Assembly (NCBI RefSeq): GCF_036227125.1
Contig: NZ_CP109435.1
Coordinates: forward strand, 1,116,001-1,180,000
Direction of reading: 5' to 3'
Length of the DNA: 64,000 bases
Source: Streptomyces sp. NBC_01485
Lineage (GTDB): Bacteria; Actinomycetota; Actinomycetes; Streptomycetales; Streptomycetaceae
Shown here: one piece after another, positions 36,297-44,731 of the stretch
Layout of the letters: each line of letters opens with the position of its first letter
How positions within the stretch are numbered: the stretch's first letter is position 1
Notes under the pieces: model-generated
Databases searched by the model: none
Told to the model about the DNA's origin: nothing
Seen by the model: only the letters and a program-made list of their open reading frames with translations
Translations under genes and position numbers: made by a program

Positions 36297-37142
36297 TTGT
36301 CCACACCTGCTGCGGAGCACGCCCCCGGCCTGGCCTCGGCCGACGGGAGCGCGGCCCGCGCCCGCGGTCTGACCAAGGCGTACGGCTCGGGCGAGACCAC
36401 GGTGCTCGCCCTGGACTCGGTGGACGTGAACATCGCGCGCGGCCGTTTCACCGCCGTCATGGGACCGTCCGGCTCCGGGAAGTCCACCCTGATGCACTGT
36501 CTGGCCGGCCTCGACACCGTCTCGGCCGGTCAGGTGTGGCTCGGCGACACCGAGATCACCGGGCTGAAGGAGCGGGAGCTGACCCGGCTCAGACGGGACC
36601 GGATCGGGTTCATGTTCCAGTCGTTCAACCTGATCCCGACGCTCAACGCGGCCGAGAACATCACCCTGCCCATGGACATCGCAGGTCAGAAGCACGACCA
36701 GAAGTGGCTGGACCAGGTGATCGACACCCTGGGCCTGCGGGACCGGCTCAAGCACCGGCCGTCGCAGTTGTCCGGCGGCCAGCAGCAGCGCGTGGCCTGC
36801 GCCCGGGCGCTCGCCTCCCGGCCCGAGCTGATCTTCGCCGACGAGCCGACCGGCAACCTGGACTCGCGGGCCGGCCTGGAGGTGCTCTCCTTCCTGCGCC
36901 AGGCCGTCGACGATCTCGGCCAGACCGTCGTCATGGTCACCCACGACCCGGGCGCCGCCGCCCACTCCGACCTGGTGCTCTTCCTCGCGGACGGGCGCAT
37001 CGTGGACGAGATGGAACGGCCCACGGCGGAGGCGGTCCTCGAGCGAATGCGCCTTTTCTCTGGGGGAAACCCCCAGACCCCCGGCGTCGACGTCGCTCGC
37101 GCCCTCTTCGACGGCACCACCGGCACCACCGAGGGGGACTGA
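36297..37142 (+). CDS. ABC transporter ATP-binding protein (MacB/LolD type)
   Basis: A 281-residue ATPase. Walker A GPSGSGKST is at about residue 58, the Q-loop in FMFQSFNLIPTLNAAENI at about 107, the signature LSGGQQQRVACARAL at about 160, Walker B LIFADEPTGNLDS at about 180 and the H-loop THDP at about 214. The start is TTG at 36297, with GAGGAGG six bases upstream. The permease gene begins 4 nt after the stop. Confidence 0.93.
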   Translation: MSTPAAEHAPGLASADGSAARARGLTKAYGSGETTVLALDSVDVNIARGRFTAVMGPSGSGKSTLMHCLAGLDTVSAGQVWLGDTEITGLKERELTRLRRDRIGFMFQSFNLIPTLNAAENITLPMDIAGQKHDQKWLDQVIDTLGLRDRLKHRPSQLSGGQQQRVACARALASRPELIFADEPTGNLDSRAGLEVLSFLRQAVDDLGQTVVMVTHDPGAAAHSDLVLFLADGRIVDEMERPTAEAVLERMRLFSGGNPQTPGVDVARALFDGTTGTTEGD

Positions 37143-37146
37143 CCCG

Positions 37147-39714
37147 GTGCTGAAGGCGACACTGCGAAGTTTTCTCGCGCACAAGGGCCGGCTGCTGCTG
37201 TCGGCGCTCGCCGTCGTCCTGTCGGTGGCTTTCGTCGCGGGCAGCCTGATCTTCTCCGACACGGTGACGCGTACCTTCGACCGGCTCTTCGCCTCCACGG
37301 CGGCGGACGTGACCGTCGAGCCCAGGGACGACCTGAACTCCAACGTGCCGAGCGGCGCCGTCCAGACCGTGCCCGCCTCCCTCGCCGGGCGGCTGGCCGA
37401 CGTGGACGGCGTCGCGTCGGCCCATCCGGACGTCGGCGTGGAGAACATCACGATCGTCGACAGCGCGAACAGGTCCGTCGGACCGACCACCGGCGCGCCC
37501 ACCATCGCCACCGACTGGTACCTCACCGACCGCAGCCCCGTGAAACTGACCTCCGGCCACGCCCCGCACGGCGCCGGACAGGCCATGCTCGACGCCGACA
37601 CCGCCGACAAGAAACACGTGAAGATCGGCGACACCCTCACCGTGATGGCCCAACCGGGCACGTTCAAGGTGGAGATCGTCGGCATCGCCACCTTCACCAC
37701 CACCAACCCCGGCGCGGCCCTGGTCTTCCTCGACCCCGAGACGGCCGCCGCGAAGCTCCTGGGCTCGGCGGACAGGGCCACGAGCATCTCCGTCGACGCG
37801 GCCGACGGCGTGAGCGACGCCGTCCTCAAGCAGCGCGTCGCCGCCGCGATCGGCAGCGGGCCGTACGACGTGAAGACCGCCGACGAGCAGGCGAAGTCGT
37901 CGGCGGAGTCCCTGGGCGGGTTCCTGGACGTGATCAAGTACGTGATGCTCGGCTTCGCCGGGATCTCCGTCCTGGTCGGCGTGTTCCTGATCGTCAACAC
38001 GTTCTCGATGCTGATCGCCCAGCGCACCCGCGAACTGGGCCTGCTGCGCGCCCTGGGCGCCGACCGCCGTCAGGTGCGGCGCTCGGTGCTCACCGAGGCG
38101 GTGCTGCTCGGCGTCGTCGGGTCGACCCTCGGTCTCGCCGCCGGCATCGGGCTCGCGGCCGGGCTGATCAAGCTGATGAGCGCGTTCGGCATGAACCTGA
38201 AGACCACGGAGATGGTCGTCGGCTGGGCGACCCCGGTGTCGGCGTACGTCGTCGGCGTCGGCGTCACCTTCGTGGCGGCCTACCTCCCGGCCCGGCGCGC
38301 CGGAACCGTGTCGCCGATGGCGGCCCTGGCGGACGCGGACGTCGCCGGGGTGGGCCGGCCGCTGAAGGTGCGCGCGGTGGTGGGCGCGGTCGTCGGAGCA
38401 CTCGGCGTGGCCGCGCTGGTGGGTTGCGTGAACTCCTCGAAGACGGCGTCGGCGGCCTCCCTGCTCGGCCTGGGCGTGGTTCTCACCCTCATCGCCACCG
38501 TCGTCGCGGGCCCGCTCCTGGTCCGCCCGGTGATCCGCGTCCTCGGCGGTGCCTTCCCCGTGCTGTTCGGCTCCGTCGGCCGGATGAGCCAGCGCAACGC
38601 CCTGCGCAACCCGCGCCGTACGGGCGCCACGGCGGCCGCGTTGATGGTGGGCCTCGCCCTGGTGGGCGGGATGTCGGTGGCGAGCGCCTCCATGTCGAAG
38701 TCCTTCGACGAGCAGATCGACAACACGCTGGGCGCCGACTTCGTCATCCAGAACGCCAACTTCACCCCGTTCTCCAAGGAGGTCACGGACGCGGTGCGGG
38801 GCACCGAGGGCGCCGGTCTCGTCGTACGGCAGCGGTTCGCGCCGATCGCCGTACGGCTGCCCGACGGCAAGCGGATCGAGACGACCGCCACCGGCTACGA
38901 CGACCAGGTCGACGACGTCGCCCACATCACGTACGCCCAGGGGGACTCGGCGGCGGCGCTGGCCGACGGCGCCATCGGCATGGACGTCGACTTCGCGAAG
39001 GACCACGGCGTGCGGCTCGGCAGCGTGCTGCCGGTGGAGTTCCCCGGCGACCGGACGACGTCGCTGAAGGTCGCCGCACTCACCGACCAGGACGCCGCCG
39101 AGGGGTTCGGGACGCAGGGCGGCCTGTTCCTCGGGATCGCGACCGTCGAGAAGTACGTGCCCGGCGGGCAGGACTCCGCGCTGTACGTGAACGCGGGCTC
39201 CGGCACGACGGCCGACCAGTTGCGCCCCCGGCTGGACAAGACGCTCGACGCGTATCCGCAGGTGCAGGCCCGCGACCAGGCCGACTACAAGAAGCTGGTG
39301 CACGACCAGATCGCCGTCCTGCTGTACCTCGTGTACGCGCTGCTCGGGCTCGCGATCGTCATCGCGGTGCTCGGCGTGGTCAACACGCTGGCGCTGTCGG
39401 TGGTGGAGCGGACCCGGGAGATCGGGCTGCTGCGCGCCATCGGGCTGGGCCGACGGCAGTTGCGCCGGATGATCCGGCTGGAGTCGGTGGTGATCGCGGT
39501 GTTCGGCGCGGTGCTGGGGCTGGCGCTCGGGCTGGTGTGGGGCGTGTGCATTCAGCAGGTGCTGGAGTTGCAGGGCATGAAGGCCCTCGCCATCCCGTGG
39601 ACCACGATCGTCGCGGTCGTCGTGGGCTCGGCGGTCGTCGGCGTCGTCGCGGCGCTGCTGCCGGCGCTGCGCGCCTCCCGCATGAACGTGCTGGCGGCGA
39701 TCGCGCACGAGTGA
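37147..39714 (+). CDS. FtsX-family ABC transporter permease
   Basis: An 855-residue permease with two FtsX domains. One membrane helix lies near residue 20, three at about 260-385, further helices at about 415-490, and three at about 720-845; two large extracellular regions lie between. The start is GTG 37147 with GAGGGGG upstream. Together with the ATPase it forms a MacB-like mechanotransmission or export unit; the substrate cannot be read from sequence. No membrane-fusion protein is nearby. Confidence 0.92.
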   Translation: MLKATLRSFLAHKGRLLLSALAVVLSVAFVAGSLIFSDTVTRTFDRLFASTAADVTVEPRDDLNSNVPSGAVQTVPASLAGRLADVDGVASAHPDVGVENITIVDSANRSVGPTTGAPTIATDWYLTDRSPVKLTSGHAPHGAGQAMLDADTADKKHVKIGDTLTVMAQPGTFKVEIVGIATFTTTNPGAALVFLDPETAAAKLLGSADRATSISVDAADGVSDAVLKQRVAAAIGSGPYDVKTADEQAKSSAESLGGFLDVIKYVMLGFAGISVLVGVFLIVNTFSMLIAQRTRELGLLRALGADRRQVRRSVLTEAVLLGVVGSTLGLAAGIGLAAGLIKLMSAFGMNLKTTEMVVGWATPVSAYVVGVGVTFVAAYLPARRAGTVSPMAALADADVAGVGRPLKVRAVVGAVVGALGVAALVGCVNSSKTASAASLLGLGVVLTLIATVVAGPLLVRPVIRVLGGAFPVLFGSVGRMSQRNALRNPRRTGATAAALMVGLALVGGMSVASASMSKSFDEQIDNTLGADFVIQNANFTPFSKEVTDAVRGTEGAGLVVRQRFAPIAVRLPDGKRIETTATGYDDQVDDVAHITYAQGDSAAALADGAIGMDVDFAKDHGVRLGSVLPVEFPGDRTTSLKVAALTDQDAAEGFGTQGGLFLGIATVEKYVPGGQDSALYVNAGSGTTADQLRPRLDKTLDAYPQVQARDQADYKKLVHDQIAVLLYLVYALLGLAIVIAVLGVVNTLALSVVERTREIGLLRAIGLGRRQLRRMIRLESVVIAVFGAVLGLALGLVWGVCIQQVLELQGMKALAIPWTTIVAVVVGSAVVGVVAALLPALRASRMNVLAAIAHE

Positions 39715-39734
39715 GGGGGCGTGGCCGGTGAACA

Positions 39735-39820
39735 CCCGGGATTCCCGACCGCCCGGGATTCCCGGCCGCCCGGATACTTGACCGTCCGGATACTCGTCCG
39801 TCCCGATACTTGACCGTCCG
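39735..39820. repeat. 16-17-bp degenerate tandem repeat, five and a half copies
   Basis: Units begin at 39735, 39752, 39769, 39785 and 39801, with a partial copy at 39817. The first two are CCCGGGATTCCCG(A/G)CCG; the others are like TCCGGATACTTGACCG. They fill most of the gap between the ABC permease and the GNAT gene. Confidence 0.85.
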
Positions 39821-39873
39821 TCCGGATCCTGGAATTCCGCGCCGAGGCGCATCGCCAGTGATGGGATCGCCGC

Positions 39874-40299
39874 ATGTCTGATCTGCGGATACGGGCCGCG
39901 ACGCCCGACGACCTGGACACCGTCCTCGCCTTCTGGAAGGCCGCCGCCGAGGGTACGAGTATCAGCGACGACCGGAGCGGGGTGGAGCGGCTGGTCGCCC
40001 GGGACCCGGAGGCGTTGATCCTCGCCGAGCAGGGCGGTGAGCTGGTCGGGACGGTGATCGCCGGGTTCGACGGGTGGCGGTGTCATCTGTACCGGCTGGC
40101 GGTGCACCCGGAGCGGCGGCGTCGGGGCATCGGCTCGGCGCTGCTGACGGCCGCGGAGGAGCGGTTCGTGGGACTGGGCGGGCGCCGCGGGGACGCGATG
40201 GTGCTCACCCGCAACGACACGGCGCATCATGCCTGGAGCGCGGCGGGGTACGCGCCGGAGGAGAAGTGGCGGCGCTGGGTGAAGCCGCTCACGGACTGA
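39874..40299 (+). CDS. GNAT-family N-acetyltransferase
   Basis: A 141-residue acetyltransferase. IRAATPDDLDTVLAFWKAA is the usual N-terminus, the acetyl-CoA loop is VHPERRRRGIGSALL (about residue 76), and the C-terminal AWSAAGYAPEEKWRRWVKPL completes the fold. It starts at ATG 39874. The substrate is unknown; the neighbours give no help. Confidence 0.88.
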   Translation: MSDLRIRAATPDDLDTVLAFWKAAAEGTSISDDRSGVERLVARDPEALILAEQGGELVGTVIAGFDGWRCHLYRLAVHPERRRRGIGSALLTAAEERFVGLGGRRGDAMVLTRNDTAHHAWSAAGYAPEEKWRRWVKPLTD

Positions 40300-40356
40300 C
40301 CAGAGCCCGGAGCCCGGAGCCCACCAAGGGCTCCTTTGCCGATCCTTTACTATTGG

Positions 40357-40446
40357 GGGGCTGTGTGGATCACCCGCACAGCCCCGCCGACGCCACGCGA
40401 CAACTTCACGCGGCGACTTCTTACGACGACTTCTTACGACGACTTC
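40357..40446 (+). other. leader hairpin and 13-bp tandem repeat before the CBS transporter pair
   Basis: GGGGCTGTG (40357-40365) pairs perfectly with CACAGCCCC (40377-40385) around an 11-nt loop. Two and a half copies of ACTTCTTACGACG follow at 40416-40446. They lie in the 250-nt gap before the CNNM-type gene and could form a leader that controls it. I could not match this to a known metal riboswitch. Confidence 0.4.
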
Positions 40447-40549
40447 ATGAAAGGTGTGAGCGTCCGCCCATGGGCGAGCCTCCCAGTACCCGTACGCGAC
40501 ATCGCGCGCTCCCTCCCTCCCTGCCCGATCATGGGACGGAGGTGACCCG

Positions 40550-41893
40550 ATGAACGAAGTGCTGCTGCTCCTGGTGGCGATCCTGCTGTCGTTCGCGTGC
40601 GGCGCCTTCGTCGCCGCCGAGTTCTCGTTGACCACGGTCGAGCGCAGCGAACTGGAACGGGCGGTCGAGCGCGGCGAGCGCGGCGCGGCCGGGGCACTGA
40701 AGGCCGTACGGAACCTCACCTTCCAGCTCTCCGGCGCCCAGCTCGGCATCACCGTCACCAACCTGGTCGTCGGCATGCTGTCCGAGCCGTCGATCGCCAA
40801 GCTGATCGCCGGGCCGCTGGAGTCGCTCGGTCTGTCGGGCTCCACGTCGAGTTCCGTCGCCCTGGTGCTGGGTACGGCCCTGTCGACCGTGTTCCTGATG
40901 GTCGTCGGCGAACTCGTGCCCAAGAACTGGGCGATCTCCACCCCGCTGCCGGTCGCCAAGAAGGTGGGCAACGCGCAGCGCGGGTTCAGTGCCGCCTTCC
41001 GGCCCTTCATCAGCCACCTCAACAACACCGCGAACCGCATCGTGCGCCGCTTCGGCGTGGAGCCCACCGAGGAACTCGCCGCCGCGCGCGGCCCCCAGGA
41101 ACTCGCCGCCCTGGCCCGGCACTCCGCCAAGCAGGGCGCCCTGGAGGCGGACACCGCGGAGCTGTTCGTGCGCACACTGAACCTCGCCGACCTGACCGCG
41201 GAGAACGTGATGACCCCGCGCGTCCAGGTCATCGCCCTGGACGCCGCGGCGACCTGCGAGGACGTGGCGAACGCGACCCGGGCGACGGGCCTGTCCCGGT
41301 TCCCGGTGTACCGCGGCAACCTCGACTCGGTGGTCGGCACCGCGCACATCAAGGACGCGCTGGCGATCCCGGCGGAGCGCCGCGCGCGCGTGCCCGTCTC
41401 GGAGGTCATGCGCGAACCCCTCCTCGTACCCGAGTCGCTGACCGTGGACCGGCTGCTGGACCGGCTGTCCGGCAAGCGGACGATGGCCGTGGTCATCGAC
41501 GAGTACGGCGGCACGGCGGGCGTGGCGACGCTGGAGGACATCGTCGAGGAGGTCGTCGGCGAGGTCCGGGACGAGCACGACCCGCACGAGACGCCCGACC
41601 TGGCGCCCGCGGGCACGGACGACGACGGCCGCGCCCTGTACTCGGCCGACGGCGCCGCCCGCACCGACCGGCTCGCCCGGGTGGGCCTGCACGCCCCCGA
41701 GGGGCCGTACGAGACGCTCGCCGGTCTGGTCGCCACCGAGCTGGGCCGGATACCGGCCGAGGGCGACACCGTCGAGGTCGCCGGCTGGCGCCTGGACGTG
41801 GTGGACGCCTCCGGCCGCCGGGCCGCGCGCGTGCTGCTGCACGCGCCGCTCGCCACCCCGTCCGGGGACCAGGAACAGGAGGCCGGGAAGTGA
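40550..41893 (+). CDS. CNNM/CorC-type membrane protein with CBS domains
   Basis: A 447-residue protein with an N-terminal DUF21/CNNM membrane domain (about residues 1-190, FVAAEFSLTTVERSELE, VGELVPKNWAIS), two CBS domains (about 215-335, VMTPRVQVIALD, VVIDEYGGTAGVATLEDIVEE in two parts) and a C-terminal CorC_HlyC domain (about 355-435). The family handles magnesium or cobalt ions. A very strong GGAGGTGA site precedes ATG 40550. It shares GTGA with the next gene. Confidence 0.92.
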   Translation: MNEVLLLLVAILLSFACGAFVAAEFSLTTVERSELERAVERGERGAAGALKAVRNLTFQLSGAQLGITVTNLVVGMLSEPSIAKLIAGPLESLGLSGSTSSSVALVLGTALSTVFLMVVGELVPKNWAISTPLPVAKKVGNAQRGFSAAFRPFISHLNNTANRIVRRFGVEPTEELAAARGPQELAALARHSAKQGALEADTAELFVRTLNLADLTAENVMTPRVQVIALDAAATCEDVANATRATGLSRFPVYRGNLDSVVGTAHIKDALAIPAERRARVPVSEVMREPLLVPESLTVDRLLDRLSGKRTMAVVIDEYGGTAGVATLEDIVEEVVGEVRDEHDPHETPDLAPAGTDDDGRALYSADGAARTDRLARVGLHAPEGPYETLAGLVATELGRIPAEGDTVEVAGWRLDVVDASGRRAARVLLHAPLATPSGDQEQEAGK

Positions 41894-42903
41894 CCGCGGT
41901 CCAGTTGCTCGTCGCACTGGCGACCCTCGTCGTCAACGCGTTCTTCGTCGGCGCCGAGTTCGCGCTGATCTCCGTCCGCCGCTCCCAGATCGAGCCCTAC
42001 GCCGAGCAGGGCGACCGGCGTGGCAAGAGCGTGCTGTGGGGGCTCCAGCACGTGTCCGCGCTGATGGCGGCGGCGCAGCTCGGCATCACGCTGTGCACGC
42101 TGGTCCTCGGTGTCGTCGCCGAACCGGCGATCGCGCACCTGCTGGAGCCGGTGTTCCACGCGGTGGGCGTGCCCGAGGGCGCAGGGCACGCGGTGTCGTT
42201 CGTGATCGCACTCGCCGTCGCCACCTACCTGCACATGCTGCTCGGCGAGATGGTGCCGAAGAACATCGCGCTCGCCGAGCCGGTGCGCAGCGCACTGCTG
42301 CTGGGTCCGCCGCTGGTCACCCTGGCCCGGGCGCTGCGCCCGGTGATCTTCACGGTCAACGCCTTCGCGAACGGCCTGCTGAAGCTGCTGCGGGTCGAGA
42401 CGAAGGACGAGGTCGACGCGGCCTTCTCGGACGCCCAACTGGCCCAGATCGTGCGGGACGCCGGCGAGGCGGGCCTCATCGACGACCGAGCCCAGGAGCG
42501 GCTGCACGACGCCCTGGAGCTGGGCCGCCGCCCGGTGCGGGACGTCGTCCTGCCGCTGGAACGGGTCGTCTACGCGCGCGTGGGCATCACCCCGGAGGAG
42601 CTGGAGCGGCTGGCGGCCGAGTCCGGGTTCTCCCGCTTCCCGGTGGTGGACGAGGGGCGCCGGATCGTCGGCTACCTGCATGTGAAGGACGCCCTCGACG
42701 CCTCACCTCGGGACGAGCCGTTCCGGCTGCGGGACCTGCGGCCCATCGCGCGCGTGCGGGAAGCGACACCGCTGGACGACGTCCTCACCGCGATGCGGGG
42801 CAGCCGTACGCATCTGGCGGCCGCACTCGGCTCCGACGGGCGGCTGGCCGGCCTGGTGACCATGGAGGACGTGCTGCGGGAGCTGTTCGGACAGCAGGCG
42901 TGA
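41890..42903 (+). CDS. second CNNM-type membrane protein with CBS domains
   Basis: A 337-residue paralogue of the preceding gene, with DUF21 (about residues 1-185, FFVGAEFALISVRRSQIE, LGEMVPKNIALAEP) and CBS domains (about 205-335). The C-terminal CorC_HlyC domain is missing. It starts at GTG 41890, overlapping the upstream stop in GTGA, so the two proteins are made together and may form a heteromer. A G-rich repeat follows the stop. Confidence 0.92.
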   Translation: MTAVQLLVALATLVVNAFFVGAEFALISVRRSQIEPYAEQGDRRGKSVLWGLQHVSALMAAAQLGITLCTLVLGVVAEPAIAHLLEPVFHAVGVPEGAGHAVSFVIALAVATYLHMLLGEMVPKNIALAEPVRSALLLGPPLVTLARALRPVIFTVNAFANGLLKLLRVETKDEVDAAFSDAQLAQIVRDAGEAGLIDDRAQERLHDALELGRRPVRDVVLPLERVVYARVGITPEELERLAAESGFSRFPVVDEGRRIVGYLHVKDALDASPRDEPFRLRDLRPIARVREATPLDDVLTAMRGSRTHLAAALGSDGRLAGLVTMEDVLRELFGQQA

Positions 42904-42924
42904 GCCGGAGACAGGGCCAGGGCC

Positions 42925-42966
42925 GGGACGGGGACGGGGACGGGGACGGGGACGGGGACGGGGACG
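42925..42966. repeat. hexanucleotide repeat (GGGACG)7
   Basis: Seven exact tandem copies of GGGACG lie 21 nt after the transporter stop. The G-runs, three bases or four across unit borders, are spaced by AC, so the plus strand could fold into a G-quadruplex. Copy number could vary by slippage. Confidence 0.95.
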
Positions 42967-43031
42967 GAGCAGCGGGCGCCCGAGCGGTGACCGACCGCCG
43001 GGTATGAGACTCGGGCTACCATCTATCCGCC

Positions 43032-43886
43032 ATGCAGACGAACCCCACACACACCAGCCCCGCGCACACCAGCCTGGTCGCGATCGGCGACTCCTTCACC
43101 GAGGGCATGTCGGACCTGCTGCCCGACGGCTCCTACCGGGGCTGGGCGGACCTCCTGGCCGCGCGGATGGCCGCGCGCACGCCAGGCTTCCGGTACGCCA
43201 ACCTGGCCGTGCGCGGCAAGCTGATCAGCCAGATCGTCGACGAGCAGGTGCCGGTGGCGGCGGCGATGGGCGCCGACGTCATCACGCTGGTCGGCGGTCT
43301 CAACGACACCCTGCGCCCCAAGTGCGACATGGGCCGGGTGAAGGGCCTGCTGACGGAGGCCGTGGAGCGCCTGGCCCCGTCCTGCAAGCAGTTGGTGCTG
43401 ATGCGCAGCCCGGGCCGGCAGGGGCCGGTGCTGGAACGGTTCCGGCCTCGTATGGAGGAACTGTTCGTGTGCGTGGAGGACCTGGCGGAGCGGCACGGCG
43501 CGCTCGTCGTCGACCTGTACGGCGCCCCGTCGCTCGCCGACCCGCGCCTGTGGGACGTCGACCGGCTCCACCTGTCGGCCGAGGGGCACCGCCGGGTCGC
43601 CGAGGCCGCCTGGCAGACCCTCGGCCACGCCCCCGAGGACACCGGGTGGCGCATACCGATACCGGCGACCCCGCCCCCGGACTGGACCGCCCGCCGCGTC
43701 GCGGACGCCCGCTTCGCCCGGCAGTACCTGCTCCCCTGGATCGGCCGCCGCCTCACCGGCCGCTCCTCCGGGGACGGCCGGACAGGCGCCCAGTTTAGCG
43801 CTGAGCTGGGCAAAGCCTTCTGGGTCACCCCTGTGGACCACACAGACCCCGGCCCTGTCATGGACTGGCGACGGGTTGGGCCCTGA
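43032..43886 (+). CDS. SGNH/GDSL hydrolase with C-terminus altered by an insertion
   Basis: A 284-residue esterase-like protein. Block I is VAIGDSFTEGM (about residue 16), block III GGLNDTL (about 91), and block V contains the Asp/His pair WDVDRLHLSAEGH (about 174). After GRSSGDG (about 248) the reading frame enters foreign sequence and ends 34 residues later. The frame after the right-hand repeat (49601-49659), PPAKRPDLLPYEV, looks like the natural end. The catalytic blocks are intact, so the enzyme may still work. No signal peptide is visible. Confidence 0.88.
   Translation: MQTNPTHTSPAHTSLVAIGDSFTEGMSDLLPDGSYRGWADLLAARMAARTPGFRYANLAVRGKLISQIVDEQVPVAAAMGADVITLVGGLNDTLRPKCDMGRVKGLLTEAVERLAPSCKQLVLMRSPGRQGPVLERFRPRMEELFVCVEDLAERHGALVVDLYGAPSLADPRLWDVDRLHLSAEGHRRVAEAAWQTLGHAPEDTGWRIPIPATPPPDWTARRVADARFARQYLLPWIGRRLTGRSSGDGRTGAQFSAELGKAFWVTPVDHTDPGPVMDWRRVGP
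43754..43779. repeat. left 26-bp direct repeat of the island
   Basis: The repeat begins CACCGGCC and ends TCCTCCGGGGACGGCC. It matches the copy at 49575-49600 at 25 of 26 positions (G at 43762 is A in the right copy). It lies inside the SGNH gene and encodes TGRSSGD. Confidence 0.9.
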
Positions 43887-44203
43887 CCCGGAGCCTCGCC
43901 CGGCTGCCATGCACCGATTAAACGCGGGGTGCCGCCGCCCTCCCTGCACATGGCCCGCGGTTGTTGTTGCGGGACGTCATGGGTGAGCTCAGACCACTTG
44001 CCCCGGGAGAAGAGCCTCCAGTACGCGCGCCGCCATGCTGGCGTTGGCTTCGTCCTGGCACGCGAGGGCATCCTCCTCGACCAGATGCACCCGCTTCAGA
44101 CCACCCGCTGGGCCGACGATGCCGAAGGCGCGGCCGATCTGGCGGTGCTGCTCGGCATCCCGATCACCGCGGCGGAGAGGCGTCCGTCCCACGGGAGGCA
44201 GTC
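43887..44203. other. island left edge, no firm gene
   Basis: A plus-strand frame ending at 44207 (from ATG 43950) overlaps the DUF5958 start in ATGA, as a coupled gene would. Its second half (VLAREGILLDQMHPLQTTRWADD in two parts, then DLAVLLGIPITAAE) looks protein-like. The first half looks protein-like only in another frame (LLRDVMGELRPLAPGEEPP). This suggests a frameshifted or truncated gene of unknown family. Confidence 0.35.
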
Positions 44204-44599
44204 ATGAACGAACGCGACGTCCTGCTCAACGAGCTCGCGCAGGGGCTGCGCCCGATGTCAAGGGGCATCGAATGGTTCGACAGCCTCGGCCACGAAGAGC
44301 AGTCCGAGGTGCTGCTGTTCCTGCGCCATCACTGCGTCCAGGCGCGCCCCGTCGCAGAGGATGCACCGGAGAGCATCCGCCGTGCCGGGCTGCGCCCGAC
44401 GCATACGCCCGCAGTGCTGATCTCACGAGGCCGAATGGACGAGCAACTGGGAAAGATCGCCGGTCTCGCGCCTCTCGACGAACGCCGCAAGGCGTTCAGG
44501 CTGCTGATCGCGGTGCTCACGATTGCCGACGCGCGGCGCCGCGAGCGCTTCTGCTCCGGCGGCTGCAATCACTGGTGGCACAGACTGTCCGTCGCCTGA
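44204..44599 (+). CDS. DUF5958 family protein
   Basis: A 131-residue protein starting at ATG 44204 with GGGAGG upstream. It matches the DUF5958 pattern: LNELAQGLRPMSRGIEWFD, FLRHHCVQARP, SIRRAGLRPTHTPAVL, KAFRLLIAVLTIADARRRERFC and a C-terminal Cys/His group CSGGCNHWWHRLS. The final Cys and His residues may bind metal. Function of the family is unknown. It is the first complete gene of the island. Confidence 0.8.
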   Translation: MNERDVLLNELAQGLRPMSRGIEWFDSLGHEEQSEVLLFLRHHCVQARPVAEDAPESIRRAGLRPTHTPAVLISRGRMDEQLGKIAGLAPLDERRKAFRLLIAVLTIADARRRERFCSGGCNHWWHRLSVA

Positions 44600-44731
44600 C
44601 AACCCAGCACCGCACTCCTGAAAGTCAGCGACAGGGCGGGGCATGTCGTTGACGACGGATCGGATCGGGACACCGCGTTCTGCCTGCGGTTGGGCCCATG
44701 TCGTCCGGGCCCGTTCATGCATGATGACGGG

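Noticed and set aside
39552..39920. Minus-strand frame across the tandem repeat as a repeat protein
   Set aside because: It has no ribosome site, overlaps the permease end and GNAT start, and the repeat unit of 16-17 bp does not keep frame.
40300..40549. M-box magnesium riboswitch before the CNNM genes
   Set aside because: Conserved M-box blocks could not be found; only a simple hairpin and a short repeat are visible.
36937..42681. Very long minus-strand open frame of 1914 codons
   Set aside because: It runs antisense to the ABC permease, GNAT and CNNM genes, has low-complexity His/Arg/Gly-rich translation and no ribosome site or domain. It is a GC-bias shadow.
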